Positions 19,264 through 28,178 of a DNA stretch of 64,000 nt are shown here, in pieces. How positions within the stretch are numbered: the first letter of the stretch is position 1; each line of letters opens with the position of its first letter. The notes below the pieces were generated by a model. That model made no database searches and was not told where the DNA came from. It saw only the letters and a program-made list of their open reading frames with translations. The stretch is from UBA117 sp049975245 (GTDB taxonomy: Archaea; Methanobacteriota; Methanobacteria; Methanobacteriales; Methanobacteriaceae), in contig JBNGDB010000003.1 in assembly GCA_049975245.1 (NCBI GenBank), forward strand, positions 95,633 to 159,632, read 5' to 3'. The translations under genes were made by a program, and so were the position numbers.

Positions 19264-20406
19264 ATGCAGAATAAAACCATTAATGAAGGAAAAGTTTCCA
19301 TTAAAGTACCTGTTTTTGATAAAGTATCTTCTAAAGCTCCAGTTTTTTACAATCCGGTTATGGAACTTAATCGAGACTTATCTATAATTGCTTTAAATCA
19401 ATACCAGGAAGAAGTGGGGCATGAGATAAATATCTGTGATGCGTTTGGTGGTAGCGGAATTCGAGGAGTTAGATATTCTAAGGAAGTTAAAAGCGAAAAT
19501 GTAATAACTAACGATATAAATCCATTGGCAATTGATTTTGCACAGAAAAATATTGATTTAAACCAAGCATGTAATGTTAAAGTTTGCCAAGAGGATGCTA
19601 ACATTCTTCTTAGAAGATGTAAGGGTAAATTTGATGTGGTGGATATTGATCCATTTGGTACACCGTCATATTTTATTGAATCTTCAGCTATTTCCCTTAA
19701 ATCAGGAGGATTATTATGTGTTAGCGCTACTGATACCTCATCTCTTTGTGGGACTTATAAAAAACCTTGCATCAGGAAATATTCTGCTAAACCACTGAAA
19801 ACTGAATACTGTCATGAAAATGGTATAAGAATTCTGGCCGGTTTTATTGCAAGAGTCTTTGCCAAATATAAAAAAAGTGTAGAAGTAAAGTTTTCCCATA
19901 GTACAGAACATTACATGAGAATGTATCTAAAAATAGAAAAAGGTGCAAAACGTACCGATGAATCACTTAAAAATATTGGATTCTTATTACACTGCAAACA
20001 ATGCCTACACCGTGAGATAGTTAACGGGTTTGCTCCTTACCTTAATTCTCATTGTCCAGTTTGTGGAGGTAAATTTAACACTGCCGGACCGCTGTGGTTG
20101 GGTAAAATATTTGATTATGAATTTATTAAGGGTATGCTAAATAAAACAGAGACTATTGAAATAAATAAGAAAAATGAAGCTTTGAAAATTCTAAATAAAT
20201 GTTTAGATGAATCTCAAGGACCTCCTACATTTTTTGATGTCCATGAAATCAGCAGGAAACATAAAATCAGCGCACCTTCCATGGATGCAATATTAAGTGA
20301 ACTGGCAAATCAAGGATATTTTGCTTCAAAAACCCATTTTAAACCCACTGGAATAAGAACAAATGCCGGAATTAATATTTTAGATAATATAATATTGAAA
20401 ATTTAA
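19264..20406 (+). CDS. trm1: tRNA (guanine26-N2)-dimethyltransferase
   Basis: 380 residues. N-terminus NEGKVSIKVP then SSKAPVFYNPVMELNRDLS, the Trm1 hallmark; SAM site DAFGGSGIRGVRY at about 60-72; catalytic DIDPFGTP near 125. Zinc-binding CKQC and CPVCGGKF follow near 243 and 265, and the PLWLGKI motif after that. Makes m2,2G26 (archaeal enzymes sometimes also G10) in tRNA. Length normal. No partner genes; convergent with the next gene, with a short T/A-rich stretch between them likely ending both transcripts. Confidence 0.94.
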   Translation: MQNKTINEGKVSIKVPVFDKVSSKAPVFYNPVMELNRDLSIIALNQYQEEVGHEINICDAFGGSGIRGVRYSKEVKSENVITNDINPLAIDFAQKNIDLNQACNVKVCQEDANILLRRCKGKFDVVDIDPFGTPSYFIESSAISLKSGGLLCVSATDTSSLCGTYKKPCIRKYSAKPLKTEYCHENGIRILAGFIARVFAKYKKSVEVKFSHSTEHYMRMYLKIEKGAKRTDESLKNIGFLLHCKQCLHREIVNGFAPYLNSHCPVCGGKFNTAGPLWLGKIFDYEFIKGMLNKTETIEINKKNEALKILNKCLDESQGPPTFFDVHEISRKHKISAPSMDAILSELANQGYFASKTHFKPTGIRTNAGINILDNIILKI

Positions 20407-20432
20407 AAAAATAAAGAAAATTTTTATTTAAT

Positions 20433-22034
20433 TCAATTTAAAGAATCTTGGCTTACTTTTTTTAGGGCTTGACTTATATCCTCAAAATTTTTTATTTTAG
20501 GATCAATGTATGGTAAAAGATAATAGCGATCTTTATACCTAATTGCAGGTAATTTGATATAACCTTTTTTTTCAGCGTATATTATGAATGTATTTTGTCT
20601 AGATACATTTCCAGGATTTATTCCATCTGTTGATATAAATATTATTAATTGAGGATTCTTTTTCTCAACATATTCTAATGTTGCAACCCCATTTTTAGAA
20701 ATAAACCTATCATTTAAACCCACCATATCTACGTGATTCCAACGAGAGAGATAAGGCATTGAACCTGCATCAATACTAGCAAATGTCAGATTTTCACTGG
20801 AAAATTCCTCTAATTCATTGCCTATGGCAATATATGAAACAGGAAATCTTTGAGAACATTGATGTAAATATATATAATCCTGAGAAAAGCTTATATTGGA
20901 CAATAATATCAGAAATACTATTACAAAACCTGAAACTTTAATATACCTTTTAAATTTCTTTTTATTTATTGTATAATTTTTTTCTTTGATTAGAATTACT
21001 ATAGATATTCCAGTTAAAAGATAAATTAATACGAATGAAGGATAGTAAAATCTCTGAGCAAAATTCATGTAAAGTGAAGAAAAGAAATATAAAATATTAG
21101 AGGAAAAAACAACTGTAAATATAGTAATAAGTAATATTTTTAATTTAAAATCTTCATTTTTCGTATTTGCATATAACTGTTCTATTTTAGCCATTATGGT
21201 GATAATTATAACTATTAAAAATGGTGCTAAATATCTAACTGCTTCACTTAAATAGTATATTCCATCCGTTATACTCCCATTAGACAATGTCTTTACATAG
21301 AAAGGTAGTGGTAGTAAATCCTGAAAATAAACCAATCGAAAAATTATGTATAAGCTTAATGGCAGAATATATGCTATAATGAAAGGAAAAAAAGATTTAA
21401 ACTTTTTTATAAAGCTGTGTTCTTTATTAGGAGCAAATAAATAAATTATAAACAATAAAGCAAATGAAAATAATATGCTTTCCGGACGCAGAAGGCTTGA
21501 TATAAGAGCAATAATGGAAAATATCCATATATATTTCTTTTTTTCTGTGGTTATATATTTATAACAAAAATAAGAAACACTTAACATAGTTAAAGCGTAT
21601 AACATGGTTTCTAAACCAGAAACAGTATGTATTGCTGTGGCTGGGTTAACCAATAAGAATATAAATCCGACTGTAAAGGCTAAATATTTTTTAACATTTT
21701 CCAGAACATCATTGCATATTTTCCAGTATAAAAATATTATTCCCGATAAAGAGAGTATTCCTAAAAATTTAGTAGTTAAAACCGGGTCTAAATTAATTTT
21801 TATTAATAATGATACAATTATTAACCATAAAAAGTTGCTATAACCTTCAGTAGGGAATTCACCGATATTCCAAACTATACCATGCCCTTCAGCTAGGTTT
21901 AAAGCGTATCTAAAAGTAATAAAAGCATCATCTACACTAAAGTGCCATATATTATATAATAATGCAGAAAAAATTATTAGAATAATAACAATAATTATTA
22001 GATAAACGTAGATTGAATTATCGTTTTTAGGCAT
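20433..22034 (-). CDS. GT-C type membrane glycosyltransferase-like protein
   Basis: 533 residues with about 11 membrane segments across residues 8-395 and a ~130-residue tail outside. After the first segment comes SVDDAFITFRYALNLAEGHG then VWN and PTEGYSNFLW, a motif set shared with polyprenyl-phosphate-sugar dependent GT-C enzymes such as the AftB/PMT-like group. It would add a sugar to a surface polymer or glycan on the outer face of the membrane; donor and acceptor unknown. The tail has ASIDAGSMPYLSRWNHVDMVGLND, commonly found in these proteins. Neighbour downstream in the same direction is an unknown anchored protein at 22115, 80 bases upstream of it. Confidence 0.72.
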   Translation of the reverse strand: MPKNDNSIYVYLIIIVIILIIFSALLYNIWHFSVDDAFITFRYALNLAEGHGIVWNIGEFPTEGYSNFLWLIIVSLLIKINLDPVLTTKFLGILSLSGIIFLYWKICNDVLENVKKYLAFTVGFIFLLVNPATAIHTVSGLETMLYALTMLSVSYFCYKYITTEKKKYIWIFSIIALISSLLRPESILFSFALLFIIYLFAPNKEHSFIKKFKSFFPFIIAYILPLSLYIIFRLVYFQDLLPLPFYVKTLSNGSITDGIYYLSEAVRYLAPFLIVIIITIMAKIEQLYANTKNEDFKLKILLITIFTVVFSSNILYFFSSLYMNFAQRFYYPSFVLIYLLTGISIVILIKEKNYTINKKKFKRYIKVSGFVIVFLILLSNISFSQDYIYLHQCSQRFPVSYIAIGNELEEFSSENLTFASIDAGSMPYLSRWNHVDMVGLNDRFISKNGVATLEYVEKKNPQLIIFISTDGINPGNVSRQNTFIIYAEKKGYIKLPAIRYKDRYYLLPYIDPKIKNFEDISQALKKVSQDSLN

Positions 22035-22114
22035 TTTATTCCTCGGAATAACTTTAATTTCCTTATTCCTTGATAAGTTAATATAATTAAATTATAAAAA
22101 AAGGGAAAAAATTT

Positions 22115-22807
22115 TTATTCGTAGTTTAACAAGTTATTAACATAGTAATACTGGATTTCAGAGGCATGCTGTAACTCGTAGCTTGCATAGGGTGAGTTCA
22201 TGTATGGGAATAGTAGCCCTTTTATTATGTAATAATAGGCAGATATTCGCCCGCATTCATTCCAACAGACTTCAACATACAAAGGAAATCCGCAACCCGG
22301 ATTCAGATTAGGATTACCTTTTTTAACACTTCCATGCCATACCATGGGTATGGGACCTTCCTGTCCTTTTTCAGCAGCTAATTTTTCTATATGATTCATT
22401 GCCTCTTCATAGGTGTCGAATTCTATTTTATCAGCCCTATAATTATATCTATCATCATCTATTCCATATATAAACGTTCTAATAGCATCTGAAAAGTCAA
22501 TGCCAGTAGTGGTCATGTCTGCTTCTGTGTCTAAAAATGCTAACTGCAAAATGGTGACGTTTCCCTCGTCATAATGACTGTAACCAGATCCTCCGGCCAT
22601 GTGCACAACTAAAGCACATTTAGATCCTCTTTGTTGTGCATAACCTGCTAATACTTCCGAATGAGGGTGGCCTGGATACAGATCAGGGTTGGCCAGTTTA
22701 ACGAAAACCAGTCTACCCAATGGTTCTACTTTACTATTCATACTGGATATGTAAATAAAACCTCCAAGAATTAGAATTATGATTAAGATTGCGCCTATTT
22801 TTTTCAT
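22115..22807 (-). CDS. Membrane-anchored extracytoplasmic protein of unknown function
   Basis: 230 residues. One N-terminal hydrophobic segment (residues 5-22), then a soluble domain predicted outside the cell. Notable are VVHMAGGSGYSHY near 66-78 and a Cys pair region NPGCGFPLYVEVCWNECGRI near 172-191 that could form disulfides; the Tyr-rich end reads ASEIQYYYVNN. I recognise no family. Base usage matches the neighbours. The gene may be transcribed together with the GT-C gene downstream, pointing to a cell-surface role. Confidence 0.6.
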   Translation of the reverse strand: MKKIGAILIIILILGGFIYISSMNSKVEPLGRLVFVKLANPDLYPGHPHSEVLAGYAQQRGSKCALVVHMAGGSGYSHYDEGNVTILQLAFLDTEADMTTTGIDFSDAIRTFIYGIDDDRYNYRADKIEFDTYEEAMNHIEKLAAEKGQEGPIPMVWHGSVKKGNPNLNPGCGFPLYVEVCWNECGRISAYYYIIKGLLFPYMNSPYASYELQHASEIQYYYVNNLLNYE

Positions 22808-23010
22808 TAATTCACCTATTAAATGATATACTTTATAAAATTATCTCAAAGTATTGGATTTAGATTACTAATACTCTTTTTTAATTATTTTTTAATTAAT
22901 ACTAAAATATTCTAGTACTTTTCTAGTAATTATTAAATTTATAATAAAATATTTTTAATGTGTAGTTTGCACACTTCTGATTATTAAATCTTTAGTTTTT
23001 ATTGATAAAA

Positions 23011-23058
23011 TTATTTATATTAGTTTAAAATCATAAAAATTATTGGCTTAAGCCAATA
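23011..23058 (+). promoter_or_regulatory. Promoter with 18-bp perfect palindrome upstream of the DUF4013 gene
   Basis: A TATA-like TTATTTATATTA (23011-23022) predicts a transcription start near 23042. Exactly there is the perfect palindrome TATTGGCTTAAGCCAATA (23041-23058), ending 13 bases before the GGAGGT ribosome site (23072-23077). It could be a repressor operator or a leader hairpin; no T-run follows, so it does not look like a terminator. Confidence 0.6.
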
Positions 23059-23084
23059 TTAATAAAGTAATGGAGGTTAATAAA

Positions 23085-23780
23085 ATGGATATTGGAGAAA
23101 TTGTATCAGATGCCATAAAATATCCTTCTATTGAATGGAAGAATGTGATTATACTTATAGTATTGTTTATTATTTTTTGGGTACTTAATGCGCTTACTGG
23201 ATTTGTTGGATACGTGGTTGTACCATTTATTGCAGGTTATATCTTTAGGATAGTTAAGTGGTCACTGGCGGGAGCAGAGGATCTTCCTGAATTTGATGAA
23301 TGGGTTGATTTATTTATTGATGGTCTAAAGGTTTGTTTAACCTATATAGTTTATATGTTACCGGCCATCATAATATTGGCCTTAACTATGGGCTCAATGT
23401 TTATTCAGTTAATAACAATGTCACAAACTGGTGTAGTGACACCATTCACATCTTTAGATACCGGTTTATACGTGATAGGTTCAATAGTAACATTCCTTTA
23501 TGTTTTAATTATTGGAATTCCATTATTTTTAATGGGTATCGCAAATATGGCTTATTATGACGGTGATTTAGGAGCAGCATTCAGTTTTAGCGAATTATTA
23601 GAAACATTCTCTAGTATAGGTTATGTTGACTTTATAATATGGTACATTGTTATGATAGTCATGGGATTTGTGGCTAGTTTTATTGGTGGAATTACAATAA
23701 TCGGTTGGATTGTGACAATACCTTATTATTTCATGTTTGGCGGTAGATCACTAGCTTTACTATTCTTATCCCAAGAATAA
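23085..23780 (+). CDS. DUF4013 family membrane protein
   Basis: 231 residues with five or six membrane segments; the order YPSIEWKNVIILIVLF, FVGYVVVPFIAGYIFRI and GAEDLPEFDEWVDLFIDGLKV is the DUF4013 signature. Found mainly in methanogens and haloarchaea; function unknown. The ATG at 23085 is used because GGAGGT (23072-23077) lies just ahead; an ATG five codons upstream overlaps that ribosome site. The gene has its own promoter with a palindrome and is followed by a T-rich stretch. Confidence 0.85.
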   Translation: MDIGEIVSDAIKYPSIEWKNVIILIVLFIIFWVLNALTGFVGYVVVPFIAGYIFRIVKWSLAGAEDLPEFDEWVDLFIDGLKVCLTYIVYMLPAIIILALTMGSMFIQLITMSQTGVVTPFTSLDTGLYVIGSIVTFLYVLIIGIPLFLMGIANMAYYDGDLGAAFSFSELLETFSSIGYVDFIIWYIVMIVMGFVASFIGGITIIGWIVTIPYYFMFGGRSLALLFLSQE

Positions 23781-23849
23781 TTTATTTATTCTTTTTATTT
23801 TTTTTATTTATTATTAAAAAAATAATTAAAAAAAGTATAAAATTATAGT
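23781..23849. terminator. T-rich/A-rich bidirectional terminator region
   Basis: Between two convergent genes the + strand runs through several T-tracts (near 23792-23814) and then A-tracts (near 23815-23835). Archaeal transcription ends at U-tracts, with FttA assisting, so this stretch can stop transcripts from both sides. No strong hairpin is seen. Confidence 0.5.
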
Positions 23850-24170
23850 TTATTCTTCTTCTATAACTTCGTATATTCTAACCTTTTTAGGAGTAACTCC
23901 CGGTCTTTCATCAGTCATATAACTAAAATAACTTATGATATGAACGTTGTATTCTAAATATCCTTTAATAAGATCATTTAAACTTTCATTCCTCTCGCCT
24001 AATATTAATATAATCCACCATTGGATGAACATACATATTCCAGCAATGAGACCATATAATAAAAGAACAATATAAACTGGAATAGCGTATATTATTCTGA
24101 CAAATAATTCGATTCTACTTGCTTTTTCCTCATATTCAAAAAGTTCTTTTAATTCGAAATCATCATCCAT
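23850..24170 (-). CDS. DUF4389 family small membrane protein
   Basis: 106 residues. Two hydrophobic segments around 26-58 (RIIYAIPVYIVLLLYGLIAG and FIQWWIILILG), then the family-typical IQWW...LGERNESLNDL and a YFSYMTDERPG motif; Glu-rich end. In bacteria DUF4389 proteins are small membrane proteins of unknown role. Preceded by a GGAGGTTTTAAA ribosome site. Convergent with the DUF4013 gene, and both families are membrane proteins of unknown function, which may or may not be meaningful. Confidence 0.78.
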   Translation of the reverse strand: MDDDFELKELFEYEEKASRIELFVRIIYAIPVYIVLLLYGLIAGICMFIQWWIILILGERNESLNDLIKGYLEYNVHIISYFSYMTDERPGVTPKKVRIYEVIEEE

Positions 24171-24403
24171 TTTAAAACCTCCTTTATTAATATTTGTAAA
24201 AGATTAATATTTAAATTTTCCTAAAGAAATATAGATGTTATTAATAGAAATATGATGACCAAATTATACTGTAAAATCAAAAAAAGTAAGATTAAAGGTA
24301 AAACTAATTATTATCTAAATTTAAGATAAACAATTAAAAAATGAAAAATTATTTCCAAAATGTTTTTGAAAATATACAAAATAAAAAAATTGGGGGAGTG
24401 GAG

Positions 24404-26275
24404 TTATTTACCCACCAATTTTAATCCAGTGATCTCTGCCACATCTAAGTTTAAAGCTCTTAAATCCTCAGGAGCAAATTTACGTATATCGTCGTGTCCA
24501 GCAAGCTGAGCCAGCATTTTTGTTTCTTCAGTCATGGATTTAATGTAATTTGCAACTCTCATTGCTGCTAGGTCTACGTCTAATCTTTTTCTTAGGTCTG
24601 GGTCTTGGGTTGCAACTCCCACCGGACATTTTCCAGTGTAACACATACGACATGCCTGACAACCCATGGCAATCATAGCACCAGTTCCAATGTATGCTGC
24701 GTCCGCACCCATGGCCATAGCTTTAGCCACGTCTGCTCCACTTCTAATTCCTCCAGTAATTATCAGATCTAATTCATTCTTCATACCAGTATCTTTAAGA
24801 GCATTTACAGCTTGAACCAGTGAAGGAAGAGTAGGTATACCAGTATGTTCAATTACTACCTCTGGAGCTGCTCCAGTACCTCCTTCCATTCCATCTACCG
24901 ATATTATGTCTGCTCCTGCTTCAGCAGCGATAATTACATCGTCATAAACTCTTCCCGGGCCTAATTTAACTATAATAGGTAGTCTCCAGTCAGTTACCTC
25001 TCTAAGTAATTCTATATGTTTGGCCAGATCTCCCTCCTTGGTGGCATCTAAAAATCTGGCAGGGCTTAATGCATCTGTACCTTCAGGTATTCCCCTTATT
25101 TTAGCTACTTCCGGACTTACTTTCTCTGCTAAAAGGTGCCCTCCCATACCTGGTTTTGCACCTTGACCAATTTTTACTTCAATACAATCTGCGCCGTTTA
25201 AATAGCTGGTTGATACACCAAACCTTCCGGAAGAATATTGAACAATTAACTTGTCAGCATATTCTCTTTCTTCAGGTAACATTCCACCTTCACCAGTATT
25301 TGCACATGACCCTACAAGGGCTGTTCCTTTTGCCATTGCTAATTTACATTCTTTACTCAAAGCTCCGAATGACATTCCTGCAATAAGAACTGGCGATTCT
25401 AGAACCATTGGTTCTTCAGCAAATCTTTGGCCTAATACTACTTGAGTATTACATGCCTCTCTGTACTTGTCCACAGGAGCAATAGATGCTTGTGCCGGTA
25501 ATATTATGATATCATCAAAATTAGGTAGGCGTCTTTCTGTACCAAAACCTCTTAATACATACTTACCCGCCTTAGATGTATATCTTATATCTGCTATTGT
25601 CCTTGGATCCCAGATACTTCCCGCTCCAGTTGGTATTAAAACTGGACATGCGGCTAAACATGATCCACACATGATACATTTGTTTTTATCAATTTTAGGT
25701 CGGTTATCGACTATTTGGATTGCATCGGTAGGACATACTATCTCACATGTACCACAAAATACACATAGTCCTTGAGTTGCTGCCTCAAGATCCAGTGCAG
25801 GTGAAGCCGGATTCAATGATTTAGAAGATGAAGAGGAAGTAGTTCCATTCAGTTCAAATCCTCTCTGAAGGCCCGTTGCAAACTCTTTTACATTAACTGC
25901 TTCCAGACATCCTTGTTTACATGCTTCCACACAAGCCGGTTTTCCTCCATTTGATTCTAAACATTGTTGATCACATTTGAGCATTCCTTGTTCGGTGTAG
26001 GTAATACTTCCAATAGGACACATTAGCATACACAGTTTGCACCCGGCACATTCATCTTGGCTGATTTTTACTATACCATTCTCACGATGTATAGCATCTT
26101 TAAAACATCCTCTAGCACAAGCCGGATCTATACATTGTTGGCATACTACTGTTTGATATCCTTTACTCATTTTATGTAAGAATAAAGCACTTTCACCGTT
26201 AATACTGGCACAAGCTTCTACACATTCATTACATCCATCACATTTTTCTGGATTGGTTAAAAGAATTTGGTTCAT
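24404..26275 (-). CDS. Archaeal glutamate synthase, FMN-binding subunit with polyferredoxin N-terminus
   Basis: 623 residues. Residues ~1-215 carry several ferredoxin motifs (CDGCNEC, CQQCIDPAC, CAGCKLCMLMC, then after a Ser-rich linker CVFCGTCEIVC and CIMCGSCLAAC). Residues ~225-600 are the FMN barrel of the glutamate synthase family with GEGGMLPEE, QGAKPGMGGHLL, VDGMEGGTGAAP and ITGGIRSGADVAKA. C-terminal CQACRMCYTGKC probably holds the [3Fe-4S] cluster. Makes glutamate from 2-oxoglutarate and ammonia delivered from glutamine, using reduced ferredoxin. The ATG at 26273-26275 follows an AAAGGTGAT ribosome site; the GTG at 26284 lies inside that site and is rejected. Confidence 0.87.
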   Translation of the reverse strand: MNQILLTNPEKCDGCNECVEACASINGESALFLHKMSKGYQTVVCQQCIDPACARGCFKDAIHRENGIVKISQDECAGCKLCMLMCPIGSITYTEQGMLKCDQQCLESNGGKPACVEACKQGCLEAVNVKEFATGLQRGFELNGTTSSSSSKSLNPASPALDLEAATQGLCVFCGTCEIVCPTDAIQIVDNRPKIDKNKCIMCGSCLAACPVLIPTGAGSIWDPRTIADIRYTSKAGKYVLRGFGTERRLPNFDDIIILPAQASIAPVDKYREACNTQVVLGQRFAEEPMVLESPVLIAGMSFGALSKECKLAMAKGTALVGSCANTGEGGMLPEEREYADKLIVQYSSGRFGVSTSYLNGADCIEVKIGQGAKPGMGGHLLAEKVSPEVAKIRGIPEGTDALSPARFLDATKEGDLAKHIELLREVTDWRLPIIVKLGPGRVYDDVIIAAEAGADIISVDGMEGGTGAAPEVVIEHTGIPTLPSLVQAVNALKDTGMKNELDLIITGGIRSGADVAKAMAMGADAAYIGTGAMIAMGCQACRMCYTGKCPVGVATQDPDLRKRLDVDLAAMRVANYIKSMTEETKMLAQLAGHDDIRKFAPEDLRALNLDVAEITGLKLVGK

Positions 26276-26286
26276 TATTATCACCT

Positions 26287-26958
26287 TTATTTACCATAAA
26301 ATGGTCTAATTTGTTTATGTTCTATTTTTTTGAAATTTTCAATGTCTGCTTTAATAGAGTAAGTATCAAATAATTTTTTTAGTTTCAATTTGTCATCCAG
26401 CGTTAATTCTCTTATTTCAGCATTGGTACCTGTTTCAAATGATCCTCCCACATAAATGGAACCACCAATCATCCAATCACCAGTATCATTTCCAGCATTA
26501 CCTGTGACAATAATATCCCCACTTAACATGTAGAGACCGGATAAATCACCAATATTTCCGTCTATGATTATTGTTCCGCCCTTATTTAGTTGTCCTACTC
26601 CTCTACCAGCATTTCCGTGGACCACTATGGTTCCATCGTAAGTGCCAAATCCAACACCATCATCTGCTGATCCTTCTACTATAATTTCACCAGAAGTCAT
26701 ATTATTACCGACATAACGTCCAGTATTGCCTTTTATTCGGATTTTTGCACCGTCGTTTATTGCTCCAGCAAAATCTCCAGGGCTGCCCGCCAATGTAATA
26801 TCTGCGTCACAACATAAACCCACAGCGACCGAATCAAAAGGTTTTGTAACCTCTATGTTTATATTTTTTTCATTTTCATTTACTGCATTTTTTATTTCAA
26901 CATTTAACGATCTTGTTGTCAAATATTTTCCTGAAATGACTTTTTGTTCTGTTGTCAT
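26287..26958 (-). CDS. Glutamate synthase alpha C-terminal domain-like subunit (GXGXG)
   Basis: 223 residues made of repeated beta-helix turns such as GDFAGAINDGAKIRIKGNTG, GTYDGTIVVHGNAGRGVG and GDIIVTGNAGNDTG, the GXGXG domain that forms the C-terminal beta-helix of bacterial GltB and of FwdC. In methanogens glutamate synthase is split; this is the GltB3-type structural subunit, 11 bases upstream of the FMN subunit. The amidotransferase-like subunit is not adjacent and must be elsewhere or replaced. Confidence 0.88.
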   Translation of the reverse strand: MTTEQKVISGKYLTTRSLNVEIKNAVNENEKNINIEVTKPFDSVAVGLCCDADITLAGSPGDFAGAINDGAKIRIKGNTGRYVGNNMTSGEIIVEGSADDGVGFGTYDGTIVVHGNAGRGVGQLNKGGTIIIDGNIGDLSGLYMLSGDIIVTGNAGNDTGDWMIGGSIYVGGSFETGTNAEIRELTLDDKLKLKKLFDTYSIKADIENFKKIEHKQIRPFYGK

Positions 26959-26996
26959 TGATTCTTCCCCATAAATGATTTTATTAATTAATGTTG

Positions 26997-27073
26997 ATTA
27001 ATGATCCATTAATAGAGTGATCTAATAAAGGTTGCTATTTTAAAACTTTTTCATTAGACTATTCAATATATAA
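26997..27073. promoter_or_regulatory. Divergent promoter region with 17-bp inverted repeat (glt operon / regulator)
   Basis: An inverted repeat with 7-bp arms, ATTAATG-ATC-CATTAAT (26997-27013), lies where the leftward glt transcript should start: its TATA-like box is TTTATTAG on the minus strand near 27023-27030. The rightward regulator gene has AATATATAAG at 27064-27073, about 50 bases before its ATG. A regulator binding the repeat would block glt transcription. Operator role is inference. Confidence 0.5.
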
Positions 27074-27122
27074 GTGAGACATATCATAAATTATTAATAA
27101 TGAATAAATTCGAGGTGGTATA

Positions 27123-27671
27123 ATGAGAACACTGATCACTAATCTTAATGGCAAGTGTTTACTGGCAGTTTCCATGAAGATACAAGTGGATGGATTAATC
27201 AGCATACATTCAAAAGAAAGTGGAAAAGAAAGTTTGGATAAATATTTCAAAGGAGGAGAAATTTTAATAGACACTATTGATCCTCTTGATGCCTGTAAAA
27301 AAATATCAAAAATAATTCAGGGCGCTAAAACACATGGCGAAGTTTTTATTGGATTTAATGGAGACGATTTAGGGCCTCTTTTGAGTTTCATGGCTAATAA
27401 AGAAGAAGTTGACGGTATATTCATTTGTTATGATGAAGAAGCATTTCGAATACCCCTTTTAAAACTAGAATTATCTAAAACTCGAGAAAAAATTCTGAAA
27501 GTTTTAAATGAAGAGAATTTAACTGCTATTAACATAGGAAAAAAAGTAGGAATATCTAGAGCTATGGTCTACAAACATCTAAGTGGATTGATAGAAAATG
27601 GATTGGTAGAACAATCTCAATTGTATGAAAAATATAGTATAACACCAACTGGCAAAATGGTTATTATATGA
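27123..27671 (+). CDS. Winged-helix transcription regulator with N-terminal alpha/beta domain
   Basis: 182 residues. The first ~115 residues alternate strands and helices (VFIGFNGDDLGPLLSFMANKE near 75-95 and GIFICYDEEAFRIPLL) and look like a ligand-binding domain. Residues ~118-182 form a winged helix (REKILKVLNEENLTAINIGKKVG then SRAMVYKHLSGLIENGLVE). The layout is that of Csa3/CARF-like or ArsR-like regulators, but I cannot place it in a family. GAGGTGGTATA precedes the ATG. Being divergent from the glutamate synthase genes, it is a candidate nitrogen-status regulator. Confidence 0.72.
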   Translation: MRTLITNLNGKCLLAVSMKIQVDGLISIHSKESGKESLDKYFKGGEILIDTIDPLDACKKISKIIQGAKTHGEVFIGFNGDDLGPLLSFMANKEEVDGIFICYDEEAFRIPLLKLELSKTREKILKVLNEENLTAINIGKKVGISRAMVYKHLSGLIENGLVEQSQLYEKYSITPTGKMVII

Positions 27672-27827
27672 TACAGTTTACAATCAGGACTAATAAAATA
27701 GCTAAAATACAAAGTTATCTGATGACATTAAACCCTTATCAAAATGGAAATATATAGAAAATAAGAGAGAAAAAGTATTCTTTAAATGTAATATTGAATT
27801 ATAAAATTATTATGTAAATTATTTAAA

Positions 27828-28049
27828 TTATTCTACCGGATATTCTATCCTTAATTTGTAACTTGCTCTTTCACTTAAAAGAACAGTACCAGGTATAAAG
27901 TATTCATCAAATTTTTTTACTTGGTTAACTATGCAAGGGTCTATATCAATCTTTCGAGTATATGACGAACATTCGTCATCTTCTATAATTCCTTTTTTTA
28001 CCAAAGCAATATATCTCATTTTAATAGCTTCATCATTTAATAACTCCAT
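27828..28049 (-). CDS. Small hypothetical protein
   Basis: 73 residues, soluble, acidic, starting MELLNDEAIKMRYIALVKKG and ending RIEYPVE. It has a strong AAGGTGAT ribosome site 4 bases before the ATG and normal-looking codons, which supports a real gene. Two cysteines (CSSY and DPCIV) are spaced 10-12 residues apart. No family recognised. It is divergent from the Lrp-type gene with 129 bases between the start codons. Confidence 0.55.
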   Translation of the reverse strand: MELLNDEAIKMRYIALVKKGIIEDDECSSYTRKIDIDPCIVNQVKKFDEYFIPGTVLLSERASYKLRIEYPVE

Positions 28050-28178
28050 AATATCACCTTGATATAACCTAGTTGGAACTACTATTTAAACTATTTCCAT
28101 ACTATCATGAAAAATGTATAAGTATTTATATTATAATCCATTATACTATAAACAATGTTCACTCTTTAGGTGATTTTG

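Noticed and set aside
27123..27671. Csa3-type CRISPR regulator
   Set aside because: The domain order is similar, but no CRISPR or cas gene is in the window and the N-terminal motif of Csa3 is not clear.
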